Positions 1-43,574 of a DNA stretch of 64,000 nt are shown here, piece by piece. Each line of letters begins with the position of its first letter. Positions within the stretch are counted from its first letter, which is position 1. A program made the position numbers and the translations under genes. The stretch is taken from NCBI GenBank assembly GCA_963693365.1, contig CAVNZM010000014.1, positions 3,162,001-3,226,000 of the forward strand, read 5' to 3'. The DNA is from Amoebidium appalachense (taxonomy: Eukaryota > Ichthyosporea). Under the pieces are notes generated by a model. It searched no databases, was not told the origin of the DNA, and worked only from the letters and a program-made list of their open reading frames with translations.

Positions 1-273
1 CTCACCCGCTGTCCCTCCCTCCCTCCTCCCCCCTCCCTCCCTCTCCGTTACACTCCCCTATACCTCACCCGCAGCCTCTCCCCCTCCCCCTCTCCTTCCC
101 CTCTCCCCCCACCCCTTCCCCTTTCACCCTCTCTCCGTTACCCCTTTACTCCCCCTTCGCCACCTCCTGCCACACCTTGTTGCCCTGACTGCTCCTCTCC
201 CGCCTGGCCCCCTTCCCCCTCTCCTCCCCTTTCAGCTTCATGAGCCCTCCCTCTCCCCATCCCCCCCCCCCCC

Positions 274-304
<31 letters not shown>

Positions 305-653
305 ACCACCACCACACACACACACACACCTCCCCACCCCCCTGCAGCTTCGTTTTGCATGCAAGATGAATGGGTCGAGATTTGGATACTTTGGATGACT
401 TGGGCCCTTCTTGGATAAGTTCACTTGTAATGCACAATCTTTGCGTATGCTATGTAAAACCTGCATTGTGTGGTGTTGTCGTGAATGTATACCTCGTTCT
501 CTGTAACGCATTTCAACCCATCCCCCCCCTCCCTCCCCCCTCCCCCCCTCCCTCCCCTATTTCTTTCCATCCCCCTCTCCCCCCCTTCCTCCCCTCCCAC
601 CCCGGGGCGTTCCCCTTCACTGGCTGCCTTGATACCCTTGGGGGTGGGTGGGT

Positions 654-698
<45 letters not shown>

Positions 699-1056
699 AG
701 AGGGAGGGGGGGGGGGGGGGGGGGGTTATCGATTTATCTATGTCGCACACAGGCACCATAAACCCTTAGGAAGTCGGTGTCGCCATGACCCTCTTTACCT
801 TCTCCATGAAATTATTTAAAATAAAATGGAAAAAAATAATGATAAAAAAGCTCCTGCCTGGGCATTTCTCGAGGTTATGTCAAGACTTTGTCGTATTGCT
901 CTGCTTTGCTTTCTTTCTTTTTCTCTTCTTCCTCTTTCTTCTCTTTTCCTCTCTCTTTACCTTGCTTTTTTTTTTGGTCCCTCGTACTAAAGCATACATC
1001 CTCCCCCCACATCCCCCCTCACCCCCCCCCCCCCCACCCACCCCCCCCCCCCCCCC

Positions 1057-1092
<36 letters not shown>

Positions 1093-1172
1093 CCCCCCTC
1101 CCCCTTCTTTCCCTCCCTCAAATCACACTCATCCCCAAAACTATCTACATGTGCATCCCCTGTACATGCAAG
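1..1172. other. Low-complexity leader upstream of first visible STIM exon
   Basis: The stretch is mostly poly(C)/poly(G) tracts (about 265-304, 653-725 and 1021-1066), pyrimidine-rich DNA and a CT array (1067-1094). One copy of the poly(C)-ended dispersed repeat lies at about 352-530. STIM proteins begin with a signal peptide, which should lie in this stretch or outside the window. I found no convincing signal-peptide exon; the hydrophobic readings here come from T/C-rich simple sequence. Confidence 0.6.
352..530 (+). repeat. Poly(C)-ended dispersed repeat, copy 1
   Basis: This is a divergent copy. It shares the modules GAATGGGTCGA, GATGACTTGGG, CCTGCATTGTG and a GTGAATGTATAC...ACGCATTTCAACCC end that runs into a C-rich tract. 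Confidence 0.55.
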
Positions 1173-14927
<13,755 letters not shown>

Positions 14928-15250
14928 ACTGTGGTTGTATGTAGTTTAATTGGGAGGGAGAGCCCTGTGTTCCTTGGAACACAGAGTTTTTGTGCTTGTT
15001 AACTTGTACATCGTGCGACAACGGGGAGATGATTGGAGTGTAGTGATGTGTATGCGGGGGTTTACGCTGTTTACTCGAGGCAAAGAGAACCAGTCTCAGG
15101 TATGGGGGGGGGGGGTTTGCTCGGAATATCCCCTCAGCGGTATATCATGATCACGTACATAGATGTCGGGTGGTGACTATATATCAGGGTTTACTTTCTC
15201 TACGAGACACCATAAAGACTACAAGGAGAAATCAATTAGTTGGGGTTCCC

Positions 15251-15295
<45 letters not shown>

Positions 15296-15327
15296 GGGCT
15301 CCCCTCGGGACACTCGGTATCAGCTGG

Positions 15328-15376
<49 letters not shown>

Positions 15377-16135
15377 TGTGTGTGTGTGCGCGTGCGCTAT
15401 AATTTTGTAGTGATGTGTTTCTCAAACCAATCAATACATCTAATAAACAGGTCGTAGTTACGCGTGTTTAGTATAAAATCAAGGATGTTGTAATTTACAG
15501 GTAGGCTATCTTTCTGGGTGTCTGTTGTGAATGTGACGTGTGTGTGTTGCGGTATTATGTGGTCTATCAAACTACATTTGGCGATACATGACCGGTTAAA
15601 CTGGTGTGTGTGTGTGTTGTTTGGGCATGCAAATGATGCCACCTTATACTTATTAGATCTCCACTGTATAGCACGTGTACAGTAAAAGCGTGGTAATTGA
15701 TCAATAATACCATCAGCTAGAGAAAGACCAGTTCTACAGGAAGGTAATATGTATTTAGGTGTTATACACTTGCGAGTGCCATATTTGGCAATATGGTTGA
15801 GGCGGTCAGTATATATAAAACGAGACATAAGGCTTAGTTTTTCAAGGTGTATGCTTTCATCGGGTCTAGTGTCGTGTGGTATCTTTTTCCATTTGTTATA
15901 TTGCGTGATTATCTTGTGATTGTGTACATGTTTAATAAGTAAGTGGCAGTCCAAAGTCACACACACACTATTGCGGGGTTTATTTGTATTTGTGCCCAGG
16001 GGAGAAGGGGAGAGAGAGGGGAGGAAAGAGGGGAGAGGTGAGGAGGGGACAGGTCGGATAGAGAAGAGAGGGTGGGAGGGTATGCTTCTCTGTAAACCTA
16101 AGAAATGAAAAATGGTCACCTTTACAAACTCCCCC

Positions 16136-16166
<31 letters not shown>

Positions 16167-16195
16167 ACACACCCTTTCTCTCTCTCTCCCCCCTT

Positions 16196-16242
<47 letters not shown>

Positions 16243-17091
16243 ACACACACAAACACATGCACATGCACGCACGCACACACACCTTTCTTTTCTTCTCTTT
16301 GATGAAGCAGCTTCAGGGGGAGACTCGGGAGTAACTGTTTTTTTTGCTAGCTACCCAAGTGTACGTATGCAGACAACACACCTTATAGCTCCGCGGGGTT
16401 TTTCTTTTTTTCTTCTCCTTCTCCTCTTACGACTTATCTACGTCGTAGTATGTGTACCTTCTTGTGTATTCCCTGCATAATAACGTATGCGCATGTACAG
16501 TTATGTATATACTCCATCATGTGCATACCAACGTTTAAGTACTTCCTTTTCACTAGTTTAGTTAGAAGCCGTAGGTGTAACAAGAATGCATGTACGAAGA
16601 ACATGAACATGCACAAGTACGAGACCTGATGTCAATACACGTATGCACATGTTCCTGCCATAGTCGATCTGCACCTTGCCCTTGTGATTTGGATGTGCTG
16701 CCCGTGTTTGACAGAGCCCTTCCCCTTCCCCCCCCCCCCCCCCCCCCCCCCCCCTCCCCCCCCCCGCCCCAGGGCGCCTCGCTGCCCCTGTCCCTCAGGT
16801 GAATGATGAACCCCCCATCCCCTCCTTCCCCCCTCTCCCCCTCCCCCCCATTTCCATGCATGGCCATATGATCGTCAATTATATGCATGGGGGCTCCAGC
16901 TATGCTGGGCATAGCTGCTAGCACAGCAAATGATTCATCACTCTAAATAGCTATATAGAGATGTGTGCAACGTGATATGCAAAACCTGCATTGTGCATTT
17001 ATAGATGTCAGTCGTGTTCAACGTGACACAACGTGTATCATCGTAGTACTACCTCGTGACACAATCTCTACAGCAGCCCCTGCCTCCCCCC

Positions 17092-17152
<61 letters not shown>

Positions 17153-17798
17153 CCTCCTCCGCGGGCCTTCCACCAAAAATGAAAGAACTTAAACCGATTG
17201 AACCGAAAAAGAAAAAAAGAGGAAAAAAAAACCGATGCCTAATGTGCCAACCAGTTAGCCAATAAAATTATTTGGGCACCTGTACAAGGGCCTACCATCA
17301 TGTACATAGCGATAGACGTATACACACAAGAACATATTATTATTAACCCGTCCCTCGCCCTCCTCGATTGCAAGCTCCTCTCTCCTCCTTTGATTCTTTT
17401 GCCCACACGCACACACAGCCTGGCACTGTGTCACACGATTAATGCAACTTCGACCGTCAACCTGCCCAGCCAATCCCCCCCCCCCCCCCCCCCCCCCCTC
17501 CCCCCCCCCCCTTCGCCCCCCCCACCCCCCCTCCCTCTCTCCTTCTCCCCCTTAGCCCGGATCAAACTACCAGACTACAAACTACACATGTACACATGCT
17601 GATCTATATCGTACACAATTAGACGTCCAATCAGGGTCACCTACACCCACACCACCACACCTCGTATACACCTCCATACGTGTATGAACCCACGGGCCCA
17701 CACATACACACACACATGCATACCGAGTATCATACAAGAATTAGACACAACACACGAACATTGCACGGCAGTCACCAAGCCTGACTCGCTCTATTCGT

Positions 17799-17843
<45 letters not shown>

Positions 17844-18812
17844 TCCCGTGCCCCCACCCACAAAACACACACGGGACATACCGCACACACGTCACGAATA
17901 CACGCAGGCGCACATATGCATAGAGTATTGGACATAGGTCATTGATTTCAACGTGACTTTTGAATCACTGGGATAGACCTTGGTATTTATTTATTAATCT
18001 GGAGCCCGAGTTGAACAACTAGCATTAAATCCTGGATATACATAATCAAATATCTCAGTATGTGTGACGGTATGGTACGCTAAATTTAGATGCTTGTCGT
18101 TTTTTTCGGCATTTTTTTTTTTTTTTTTTTGGGGGGGGGGGGGGGGGGTCTCAAAGCATTCATTTCTTTTTCAAGTGACACTGTGACACAACTGGGATTC
18201 TTTGCGTTAACAGTAAGCAGTCTCTCGCTTGTGTGCAAAAATCTTAACAAGAATCGAAGGGGTGCATGTGTGCATAATTGTGTCTCCAGGCGTGTGTCTG
18301 TGTTTAAGCCCGTGAAAGAAGGGATTCAAGTGTGTGCGACAGGATGGACATCTCCGTGTTGTGGCAGAGAGAGAGTGTGTGTGTGTGCGTGTGCCCGTGT
18401 GTGTGTGTGTGCGCGCGCTCGCACACACACACGATTGCTTGCGTGCGCGCGCAGACAGACTTGCAGGCACGTGCATGTATCTGTTCTGACTCCCGGCTAT
18501 ATCATGATTCTGTTTCGGACGTACATTCACAAATACACAAAAAAAACCAAACAAACAATGCAAACCATTTTTTTCGGCAGATCGCATGGTTAAGCTGGAG
18601 CAGAGAAAAAACCCCCACCCAATACCAACACACCATACTAACATAGGACCTCGGCAATACGAGATAGATAAACAAGAGAGGTGTAGAATCGCACAGACAA
18701 ACAGCAGTTTTTTCTTGCCGTGTCTTCACAGGTCTAGTCGTTTTCATCCGAGCTTGATGCACTCTGTAGGATGGTGCAATGGTGTCAGTGTTAGTGTGTG
18801 TGTTTATGTCTG

Positions 18813-18844
<32 letters not shown>

Positions 18845-19105
18845 TGTGTCCCCCCCCCCCCCCCCAGTCACATACAAGCACACAAACTATCTTTCTCCCC
18901 ATCTCCCTCACACACAGACACACACACTCACACCCACAGCCTCTCTCTCTTTATCTCTTTCTCTCCCTTTTCTCTTCTCTGTCACTCCACCCTACCCCCC
19001 CTCCTCTCCATCCCCCTCAAATACTCACATGACACACGCACACATTCAAACCCCCCCCCCCCCCCCCCTTCCGTTGTGTCTCTCTTTATTTCCCCCCTCT
19101 CCCCT
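14928..19105. other. Intergenic region between STIM and the INO80-subunit gene
   Basis: Apart from the possible LINE fragment, this holds AC/GT arrays (15329-15389, 16198-16240), long C tracts (16731-16764, 17096-17149, 17801-17840), a T/G tract (18113-18148), GT-rich DNA (18375-18435, 18820-18850) and pyrimidine-rich DNA (19040-19265). A degraded piece of the poly(C)-ended repeat may lie near 16975-17005 (CAAAACCTGCATTGTGCA). I see no supported exon. Confidence 0.5.
15254..15966 (-). mobile_element. Possible 5'-truncated non-LTR retrotransposon (ORF C-terminus plus poly(A))
   Basis: On the minus strand a stop-free reading frame of about 190 residues runs from about 15966 to a stop at 15397, in sequence that is not simple repeat. 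It has a C-terminal Cys/His-rich patch (FACPNNTHTHQFNRSC, then KC). About 100 bases past the stop, after a short AC array, comes a run of about 38 A (T on +, 15254-15291). ORF end, short 3' UTR and poly(A) are what a LINE-like or processed insertion leaves. I cannot identify a reverse transcriptase core; upstream the frame dissolves into simple repeats. It could instead be the last exon of an unknown gene. Confidence 0.35.
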
Positions 19106-25060
<5,955 letters not shown>

Positions 25061-26496
25061 GTTTGCTGCCTTTCCAAAACCTCCAGAGGTGCCTTCCTTA
25101 AACCTACTCCAGAATCGGATAATCCCCTAATGATGCAAGTGTCTTTTTCCTTAGACAAAGCTTCCCTCCACACCTGGCACGTCCTGACCAACAGGCTTCT
25201 AGCCAGCGTAAAACTGCAATTGCCTATTCTACATCGAGAACATTTTTCAGTGCTGTCTCCAAGCGGCTTTCTAACTTGACTTGAAAAAAACAGGATTTGC
25301 GTTGATTGCCGGTCCGACACTCCAGAAGAAAGGGTTGGAAACAGGGTTTGGAATACAAGGACGCCCCCCCCCTCCCCCCCCTTCAGCTTCCTTCAGCTTC
25401 CTTCCCCCCTCCCCCCCCCCCCCCCCCCCAACGAAAAAAAAGGTGTATTAGACTGTGCATCCACCATTGGAAGAACGGCCCCCTTACATCCAGCCTGCGG
25501 AGGTTGACCTGCACGCGTGGGGCGCTGGAAGACAGTTGAGAGAAGTGGGTGATGGTGCATCTTCGTGACCTCGCAGAGAGAAAGTAGTCTGTTGGCCAAG
25601 GTGGCCGGGGGGGAGGAGGGGGGGGAGGGGGGCAGTGGGGAAGAGAAGGGGGCACTTGTCTGACTGCCAGTAGGTGGCTAAGGGATGGCTTGTTTTATTA
25701 GTATTGGTGTGTGAGCGGTGCACCATCATCGTCAGATAAATGGTGGCTGAGCGGGGCAAGCTTGTGCACTCAGTCTAAAACGTCTTGAGGGGTGTATTCT
25801 CAGCGTATCTGAATGCCGGTAAAGATTTGAAAAACCTTTGCCTAACCGAGAAGCTATACCTCCGTAGCACAGGTAGTAACAGAGCTGAAGCGTTTTTTGT
25901 TGGAGAGACGGATGGGGCGGGGGGATAGTCAAGAACAAAGGCAACGCTTTGTGGCGCCGAAACCAGAGGTGCTCCCCTGCGCCACGTGTGCGTGTGCCAG
26001 GTGCGTGTGCGTGTGTTCGTGTCTGTATGTGCCACCGTCACATGGTGTGGGGTGCGTGTATGTACATATACATACGTGTTTTTCACAAGGCCTAGAGTAG
26101 GAGGCCTTGGTTTTTCAACGGGGTCTTGTCACTTGTGTATAGCTCTTTCGCTCCGGGCTCGAGCGAACTTTGGCGGGAATTTTTTTAGAATAACCAATTA
26201 ATTTGAATCAAAACCTTAGTAACCATATATAGCTGTACTTTGTAGAAGGCGATTGGCGTAAAATTAGATCGCAGATTCCTCTCAGAATCCTCTGGCTCAC
26301 AAACTGAAAACACAAAAGCACACAAAAAGTCAGCCCTTGAAAAAAGTTCGCACGTGCGGAATAAAAAGTCCGAAACAACTTGGAACAAAGCAACACTATA
26401 AACCAGCGGGAAGTAGCAGCTATAGATAATAGGCCTAAGTTTATATTATTTGCTTGTTTTTGCTTGGTGCCAAGGGGCATATATACAAGCAGCAAA
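25061..26496. promoter_or_regulatory. Divergent intergenic region between INO80-subunit gene and PKA-R
   Basis: The two start codons face away from each other across about 1.4 kb that is largely free of simple repeats apart from C/G tracts at 25366-25430 and 25607-25633. It must hold both promoters. I see no strong motif; TATATATA-like bases at 26480-26486 lie too close to the PKA-R ATG to be a typical TATA box. Confidence 0.45.
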
Positions 26497-37462
<10,966 letters not shown>

Positions 37463-37970
37463 GAATAGAACCCTGGTGCCAAAATAAGACCTTGGCCCCC
37501 GAGGGTGGGATCTGGCAGCCCTGGTGGGTTAATAAGTGAAGGTGTGAGTGGGTGGGGGTTGTTATGAATCATGATGATTTTACATAATCGTGAAACCGTG
37601 TGGTGTGTGGCGGGGTTAATAGGTTCGTTTAATGATGTCTATTAGTAGAACAGGAGTTGGTAGGGATTTTTTGTTAATCCGAGTTAATTTGAGTCGAGGG
37701 GACCGGCAGTGTGCTTAAAATCTTAATACTGAGGTGTACGTGAGCTACACTATTGGGCGGATCATTCGCTTCTTCTTCTTCTTCTTCTTTTGTTATTTTG
37801 CGCCATTCTCTCCTTGATCTTGTTAGTTTGGGCACGTGTGTGTGTCTACGTGTGTGTAGGGTGTGTGTGTGTGTGGGTGTGTGTGTGTGTGTGTGTGCCC
37901 GTGCGCCCGTGCGTGCGTGTGGAATGTGTGTGTGTTTGGTTGGTTGTGCGTGTTTTTTTTTGTTTTGTTT

Positions 37971-38001
<31 letters not shown>

Positions 38002-38883
38002 GAAGGTCTTGTCAGTTCATGTGCTTTTCCGTCGAGGTTCGTGGTCGCCCATTTAAATAATCAGAGCTGACTTTGCTTGACCCCTCCCCCCACCTTCCCC
38101 CACCCAAACAACAACAACCAACCCAAAAAATGTATTATCCAACTTGAACTCACAAGTTATTACTTTGTTGGGATGTTAATAAGCAACGCTGAAAATTTTT
38201 AATCATCAAGATCTCTACATAATGAAAGCAGCGCGGAGGCAAGACACGTGCAAGCTTTAGAGCCTAAAAATGGTGTCGAATAGAAGTAGAGCCGCGTTCT
38301 GGGAATGCAAGGCTGTTCAAAAGAAAAACAATATCGAATAAAAAACGTGGCCCAGTATGACCTGTTTTCCAGAAATTCCAGCAGACAAGCTACACTTTTT
38401 CCTTAAGAATTGCAGGGGCACACCGCCTACCTGCGACCGATATCCACACAACACACAACACACCTTAAAACACAGAAAAACCGTACAACACGACAAATGC
38501 AATATGTCATGTGTATCAACCCTTGTTCAACCACCATGTGTATTATTTCACTTCCACTAAGTTTAGCCGATATACACGCACGACTGTACCAGAATCTTTG
38601 CTCAACCGGCCAGGCTTCTTGGATGACTCAGTAATAACTGTGCTATATATCTAGTTACATCAAGTAAAATGCTGGCTCAATGGAGGGTACTGAACGAACT
38701 GGGAGTTTTTCAAAATTTCACATAGTGAAAAGATGATGTACATGTATCAAGCCTGGACACAGTAGATTTCGATATTTTAAGCCTTTTGGAAAACTAGTGG
38801 CCGTGGCCTGGGAAGTACTGTATGCGCGTTTGTGCATTCCGGTGCGTGCGGTGTGTGCTTCTTGTGTGTGTGTGTGGGTGGAT

Positions 38884-38929
<46 letters not shown>

Positions 38930-39198
38930 AGGAGGGGAGGGGGGGGGGGGGGGGGGGGAGGGGGTTGCTGCTGCAGGAGGGAGATCTGAGACGGGGATTT
39001 ATCGGTTTCTGCCATGGTCAGAGGTGTTATTAAATCATTATTCTGCCTGGTGAGGGCATGTTGCAGTGAAACATATCTCTGTGAGTTCATCATGCCGCTC
39101 TTGAGGCCCAATTGCACTGCAGCCACGACGTGATGATTTGGGTTAAGCCTTCTCCGATTCTATTTGATCTTATTATATAGTTATTAGTATTCATACTT
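37463..39198. other. Intergenic region downstream of PKA-R; left edge of the segmental duplication
   Basis: The stretch holds a GT-rich patch (37838-37935), a T/G tract (37967-38002) and long G tracts (38884-38960). From about 38690 the sequence resembles 44490-44890 (AAGCCTGGACACA against AAGTCTGGACACAAC, GCTGCTGCAGGAG, GCATGTTGCAGTG), marking the duplicated block. No gene is seen; an open reading near 39126-38960 (-) is not conserved in the second copy. Confidence 0.55.
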
Positions 39199-40117
39199 CT
39201 ACCGAGCCGCACTCACCCTAAAAACTTCTACCCAAGTTCTTTGCTGAGGCTTGGGCTTGCAGCAGTAGGCCTCATTACAGGGCGTGTCGTTGTCCGTGCG
39301 GGGCTTGCAGGCGTACTGGGCATAGCCGTAGCTGCACTCCACCTTGCTTTCGGCTTGCAGGCGTACTGGGCATAGCCGTAGCTGCACTCCACCTTGCTTT
39401 CGCAGGGCACCAGCGCGACCACAGGCGGGGGCATGGGCTTGCAGCAGTAGTGCACGCTGCATGCGTCGCTGGCCCCCCCGTGCGTCATGAGCGCACAGCT
39501 GTCCTTCGCAAAGCCGTAGGTGCACTTGTTTCTGATGTCGGCCACATACTTGGCGCAGGACATGTACATGTAGAACGGAGGAGGCTCGGCATGTGTGGTG
39601 GTGGCTGCTGCGGTGGTGGGGATATGCATGGGCTTGCAGCAGTAGTTGACGTTGCATTAATCGCTGGATCCCATGCATGGCCGCCGACCCGTACGCGCAG
39701 CACTGTCCTGCGCAAGGCCGTGGATGCACTCTTCGTGGATGCGGTCCACATATAGCTGGCACAGGATATGAACGAGGGACCGGGTCCCTTGGTGGTGGTG
39801 GGGGTGGTGGGGGTGGGGGTGGGGGTGGTGGTCGTGGTGGTCGTGGCCGTGGCCGTGGTGGTCGTGGGGGCAGCCGTGGTGGTGGTGGTGGTGATGGTGG
39901 TGGTGGTGGGTTTTGGCTGGACACAGCAGAAATTCTCCATGCAGGGGGTGGTGGAGTCAGGATAGTTGGGCTTGCAGCGGGCAATCTTATTGGGGTTCTT
40001 TACATTGCGGTTGTATTCATTGCATGTGACCACCTGGTCGCAGCTCACGAACTTCCGGAAGCTCCGTGCCTCGGCACCAACAACGGCGGCGACGAAGAGG
40101 ACGGCAAGGAACTTCAT
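39199..40117 (-). pseudogene. Six-cysteine-module secreted protein, member A, decayed
   Basis: ATG at 40117 opens a signal peptide (MKFLAVLFVAAVVGAEA) and an intact first module (FVSC, TC, RCKP, PC, FCC), then a Thr-rich linker. In module 2 the frame shifts after SCASY: two extra bases relative to the intact members. The restored frame then meets a stop (TAA for the Ala of the ACSV motif). Module 3 is readable in another frame (SCAKYVADIRNKC). An exact 50-bp tandem duplication (39302-39401) breaks the frame again inside module 4, and the end (ACKPRTDNDTPCNEAYCC) follows. Three independent lesions make sequencing error unlikely. It is divergent from member B with about 2.6 kb between start codons. 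Confidence 0.8.
39302..39401. repeat. Exact 50-bp tandem duplication inside member A
   Basis: The unit runs 39302-39351 and is repeated base for base at 39352-39401. Because 50 is not a multiple of 3, it shifts the frame. Confidence 0.95.
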
Positions 40118-40190
40118 GTTGATGGGTTTTAGGCTGCAAACCAGAAGATGCCATGATGTGTTTTGGCCGTGTGTCGGGCGCCTTTATAGC

Positions 40191-40198
40191 GTCTTTCC
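40191..40198 (-). promoter_or_regulatory. TATA box of member A
   Basis: TATAAAGG on the minus strand, followed by CGCCCGACACACGGCCAAAA. The same TATA plus GACACACC block precedes all four members. Start codon is about 75 bases downstream. Confidence 0.7.
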
Positions 40199-40329
40199 CC
40201 ACCTGCCTGCAGGTACGTCACGTGGATCCTGCACCTCACTCATCTCGCACTCATCCACGGCCTGCAGCGCTGTATACATGTACATGCTAGAGTGCCGTGA
40301 CTCATCACTGGGTGGAATCAAACCCTCAT

Positions 40330-40702
40330 GCATGCATATCATTGTGTATTCTTTAGACCATACAATGGCCACCATGCATCCGTGGGGTTTTTTTTAGAAT
40401 CCACGCATTTGGCAACATTGAAAAAGAACGAAAAGGCTTTCACATACTTTTCAATCAAATTACTGCTCCATATCGACAATATTACAATTACACATGTTCC
40501 TGGAGAGTACATTTTTGCAACACGCTTGCACAAGTATCCAAACCCTGGCCACACGCACCCTGACACACACTCTCAGACTCCTCTGTAGCAAACACACACA
40601 CACAATTTTTTATTTCCTTCCTCTTGTATACACAAGCAGAAGTAGAAAACTCAGGCTGTGCTGCCCGTTTTTGGTACGTATAGCCTGTGCCACGGGCCGC
40701 CC

Positions 40703-40740
<38 letters not shown>

Positions 40741-40754
40741 GAATTTAATATCTC

Positions 40755-40786
<32 letters not shown>

Positions 40787-42540
40787 GCCCGGATATCTTC
40801 ATTTTTCCCCAGCCTCGGTAGAGTCTAGAATTTTTACTTCTTTCAAAAATCTAGACGCTAGAATCATAAGTGAATAACTTATTAGTGATCAACAACTGTA
40901 ACACATAACGCTTTACATTATCGGTATAGGAAGATCACATTTCACACCCTGGAACAGATCGGAATTCGGAGATAAAGTATGTGGCAGACAGTGTGAGCCG
41001 TGCATTTCATTGGCTCGGCTAAATCACAATCACCGCAAACAGTCGGCACACGCAAAACCACGATACTTACATAATCATCAAAAACCAGGCTCATATCAAT
41101 CTCGCATGACCAAAATACGTCACGTGGACTATTTTATATACCTATGACGAAACCTTTGAACAAAAAAAAAAGGAATTAAAGTCTCTAATATCGATGTTTC
41201 AAAACCAAATTGCAAAAATACCGATCAACATTCGGATCATAGCCAGGCCTTTGCAATCGTATGATTGGCCACCATGGGCCCGGGTCGATTCCATCGCCTG
41301 CGGCAACATACAAACAAGGTAGGCAACATACTATGTTGAGCGGGCCAGGCCGCAGGGAGACAGCACTCAAAGTGACTACTGAAAACGGTCTCCAATTAGA
41401 ATTAGGCAGACTTTGCAGCACGAGTATGTAGAAGCCTTGGAGAGTGGAGCTCCGGCATGGCGGCCAGGCAGTCATACGATTGCAAATGCCTGGCTTCGAT
41501 CCGATTGGAAACCGTTTACTACGGAATTCGAATGGTATTTTGGGGCGGCCCCGCCAAACATCTTAAACTCCTTTTTTTTGTTCGAAAGCTTCATCATAGG
41601 TATAAATTCCAAGTGGCGAATCATGGCCTTGTTTTTGATGATTAAAGCATCGTGATATCGATAAAAAACACGGCTCGCACATACAGTACTGTACCTTTTG
41701 ATCAGGGTATGATGTTGCAAATGTGACAGCCCTGGGGGTGGTTCACTATAGTATGAGCGTGTAATATTTTTGAAAGATCCTAGCCGAGGCTGGGGGGGGG
41801 GGGGGGGGGGGGGGGGGGGGATTAAGATATTCGAGGCGCGGGGGGGGGGGGGGGGGGGGGGGGGAAGAAGCAAGGCCCGTGGCTTCTACCAAAAACAGGC
41901 CCGGGCAGCACAGCCTGAGTTTTCTTCTTCTGCTAAATACAAGACGAAATGATCAAAACTTGAAATCATAGTATGTACATGTGTGTGTTTGCTACTTGAA
42001 GTCATCATCATGAGAGTGTGTGTTGATGTGTCACTGACCGTCGCCTACGTGCGGGTTTGGATATGTACGTGTGCAAGCCGCGCCCCAGGAGGGGGGGGGG
42101 GGGGGGGGGGGGGTGAGAGGGGGGGGGGGGGGGAGGAGGGGAGGGGGGGGGGAGGGGAGGGGGGGGGGAGGGGAGGGCCGGGGGTATCAAATTAAAGGCA
42201 TAGGATTATAATGAACCTATGTACATACTGAGCCTCCTGAAACTAGACTCTACCCCCGATTTCCCTGTTACTGTAACGGTTATCTTATTGGTGAACCACC
42301 TCTGTAGTTTTAAAATCAGGAAAGTGTAATATTGTTGATATGGAACAGTAATGTGATTAAAATGTTTGTGAAAGCTCTTTTCGTTCTTTTTCTATTTTGC
42401 CAAATGCGTAACTTCATCCAAAAATGCATGGTCGTACATATTAAAAAGTACACATACAGTATGTGCATGGTGCCGGTTATAATTATGATCGGACAATATT
42501 AGGGGATTCCTGGACAAACAGGGGATTCCACCCGGTGAGT
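40330..42540. repeat. Large imperfect palindrome between members A and B
   Basis: The left arm contains ACGCATTTGGCAA...GAAAAAGAACGAAAAG (40401-40440) and ACAGCCTGAG/AAAACTCAGGCTGTGC (40640-40660). The right arm carries their reverse complements near 42370-42420 and 41905-41925. The core has CCAGGC(C/A)TTTGCAATCGTATGA at 41242 and, inverted, near 41470. Together with genes A and B facing outward, the locus looks like an inverted duplication centred near 41370. C/G tracts (40702-40738, 40761-40786, 41791-41864, 42091-42175) lie in the arms. Confidence 0.7.
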
Positions 42541-42658
42541 GATCATGAGTCGCGACCCTCTGGTGTTCTGCAGAGGGCCGTGGACTGTGCGAGATGAGTG
42601 AGGTGCGGATCGACGTGACGTACCTGCAGGCAGTGTACAGGCAGGTGGGGCAGGACGG

Positions 42659-42665
42659 TATAAAG
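42659..42665 (+). promoter_or_regulatory. TATA box of member B
   Basis: TATAAAG followed by GCGCCTGACACACCG, the block shared by the family. Upstream, GATGAGTGAGGTGC and GACGTGACGTACCTGCAGG (CRE-like core) are shared with the promoter of member A in mirror orientation. Confidence 0.7.
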
Positions 42666-42740
42666 GCGCCTGACACACCGTCAAAATGCATCTCACATCC
42701 TCTGGTCTGCAGCTTATTAATGTTAAAACCCACCATCATC

Positions 42741-43574
42741 ATGAAGTTCCTTGCCGTCCTCTCCGTCGCCGCGGCGGCAGTTGTTGGTGCCGAGGCCAAG
42801 AAGTTCGTGAGCTGCGACCAGGTGGTCACATGAATGAATACAACCGCGACTCAAAGCACCCCAAAAACAATGCCCGCTGCAAGCCCAACTACCCTGCCTC
42901 CGCCACTCCCTGCACGGAGAATTTCTGCTGCGTCCAGCCTATGCCCGTGACCACTTGGTCCACCACCGTCACCACGTCCACCACGCCTTCCCCCACGACC
43001 ACCACCACCACCACCACCACGACCTCCACGCCTTCCCCCCCCTGACGACCACCACCACCACCACCACCACCACCACCACCACCACCACCACCACCACCAT
43101 CACCACGCCTGCCCCCACAACCACCACCACCACCACCACCACCACCACCACCACCACCACCACCACCACCACCACCACCACCACCACCACCACCGCTGCT
43201 ACCACCACCACCAAGGCCCTGCCTCGACGATCGTGTCCTGCGCCAGCTATTTGGCCGGCCTCAACACCGTGTGCATCTACGGCAATGCACAGGACTACTG
43301 CGTGCTCGGGCCGGGCGTGGGGTCCAGCGACGCATGCAGGGTTAACTACTCCTGCAAGCCCATGCCCAACGAGCCTTATATCCATGGCCTGCCGGTGCCC
43401 TGCGACAGCCCTCCCTCTACCCACCCATGTACCCGCCCGCCCGCCCGCCTGCCCATTCACCCCAACCCCGTGAACCCCACCCCACCCCATCCTCCTGCCC
43501 CAATTCCAAACCCCTCCCCTCCCCTTCCCCCCAAAAAAAGTATAAAAAAAAATAAAAGAAAAGAAAAAGTGTAA
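42741..43574 (+). pseudogene. Six-cysteine-module secreted protein, member B, decayed
   Basis: ATG at 42741 gives MKFLAVLSVAAAAVVGAEA and the start of module 1. A single missing base after GTGGTCACATG creates a stop, where the intact copies read ACKEYNR. Module 1 continues in the next frame to FCCVQP. A second break occurs near 43043 (CCC TGA), after which a long CAC array (43049-43197) leads to module 2 in a third frame (IVSCASYLAGLNTVC) with one Cys changed (NYSCKP). Module 3 is reduced to VPCDS and then unrelated Pro-rich sequence. The gene is clearly dead. Confidence 0.8.

Noticed and set aside
17161-17265. Possible AN1 zinc-finger exon (KKKKRGKKNRCLMCQ)
   Set aside because: Only the first C-x2-C is present. 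No following exon with the rest of the zinc-binding Cys/His residues was found on this strand up to 19 kb.
38960-39126. Open frame MAAVQLGLKSGMMNSQRYV... on the minus strand
   Set aside because: The paralogous region near 44750-44880 does not keep the frame, so it looks like noncoding flank of the duplicated block.
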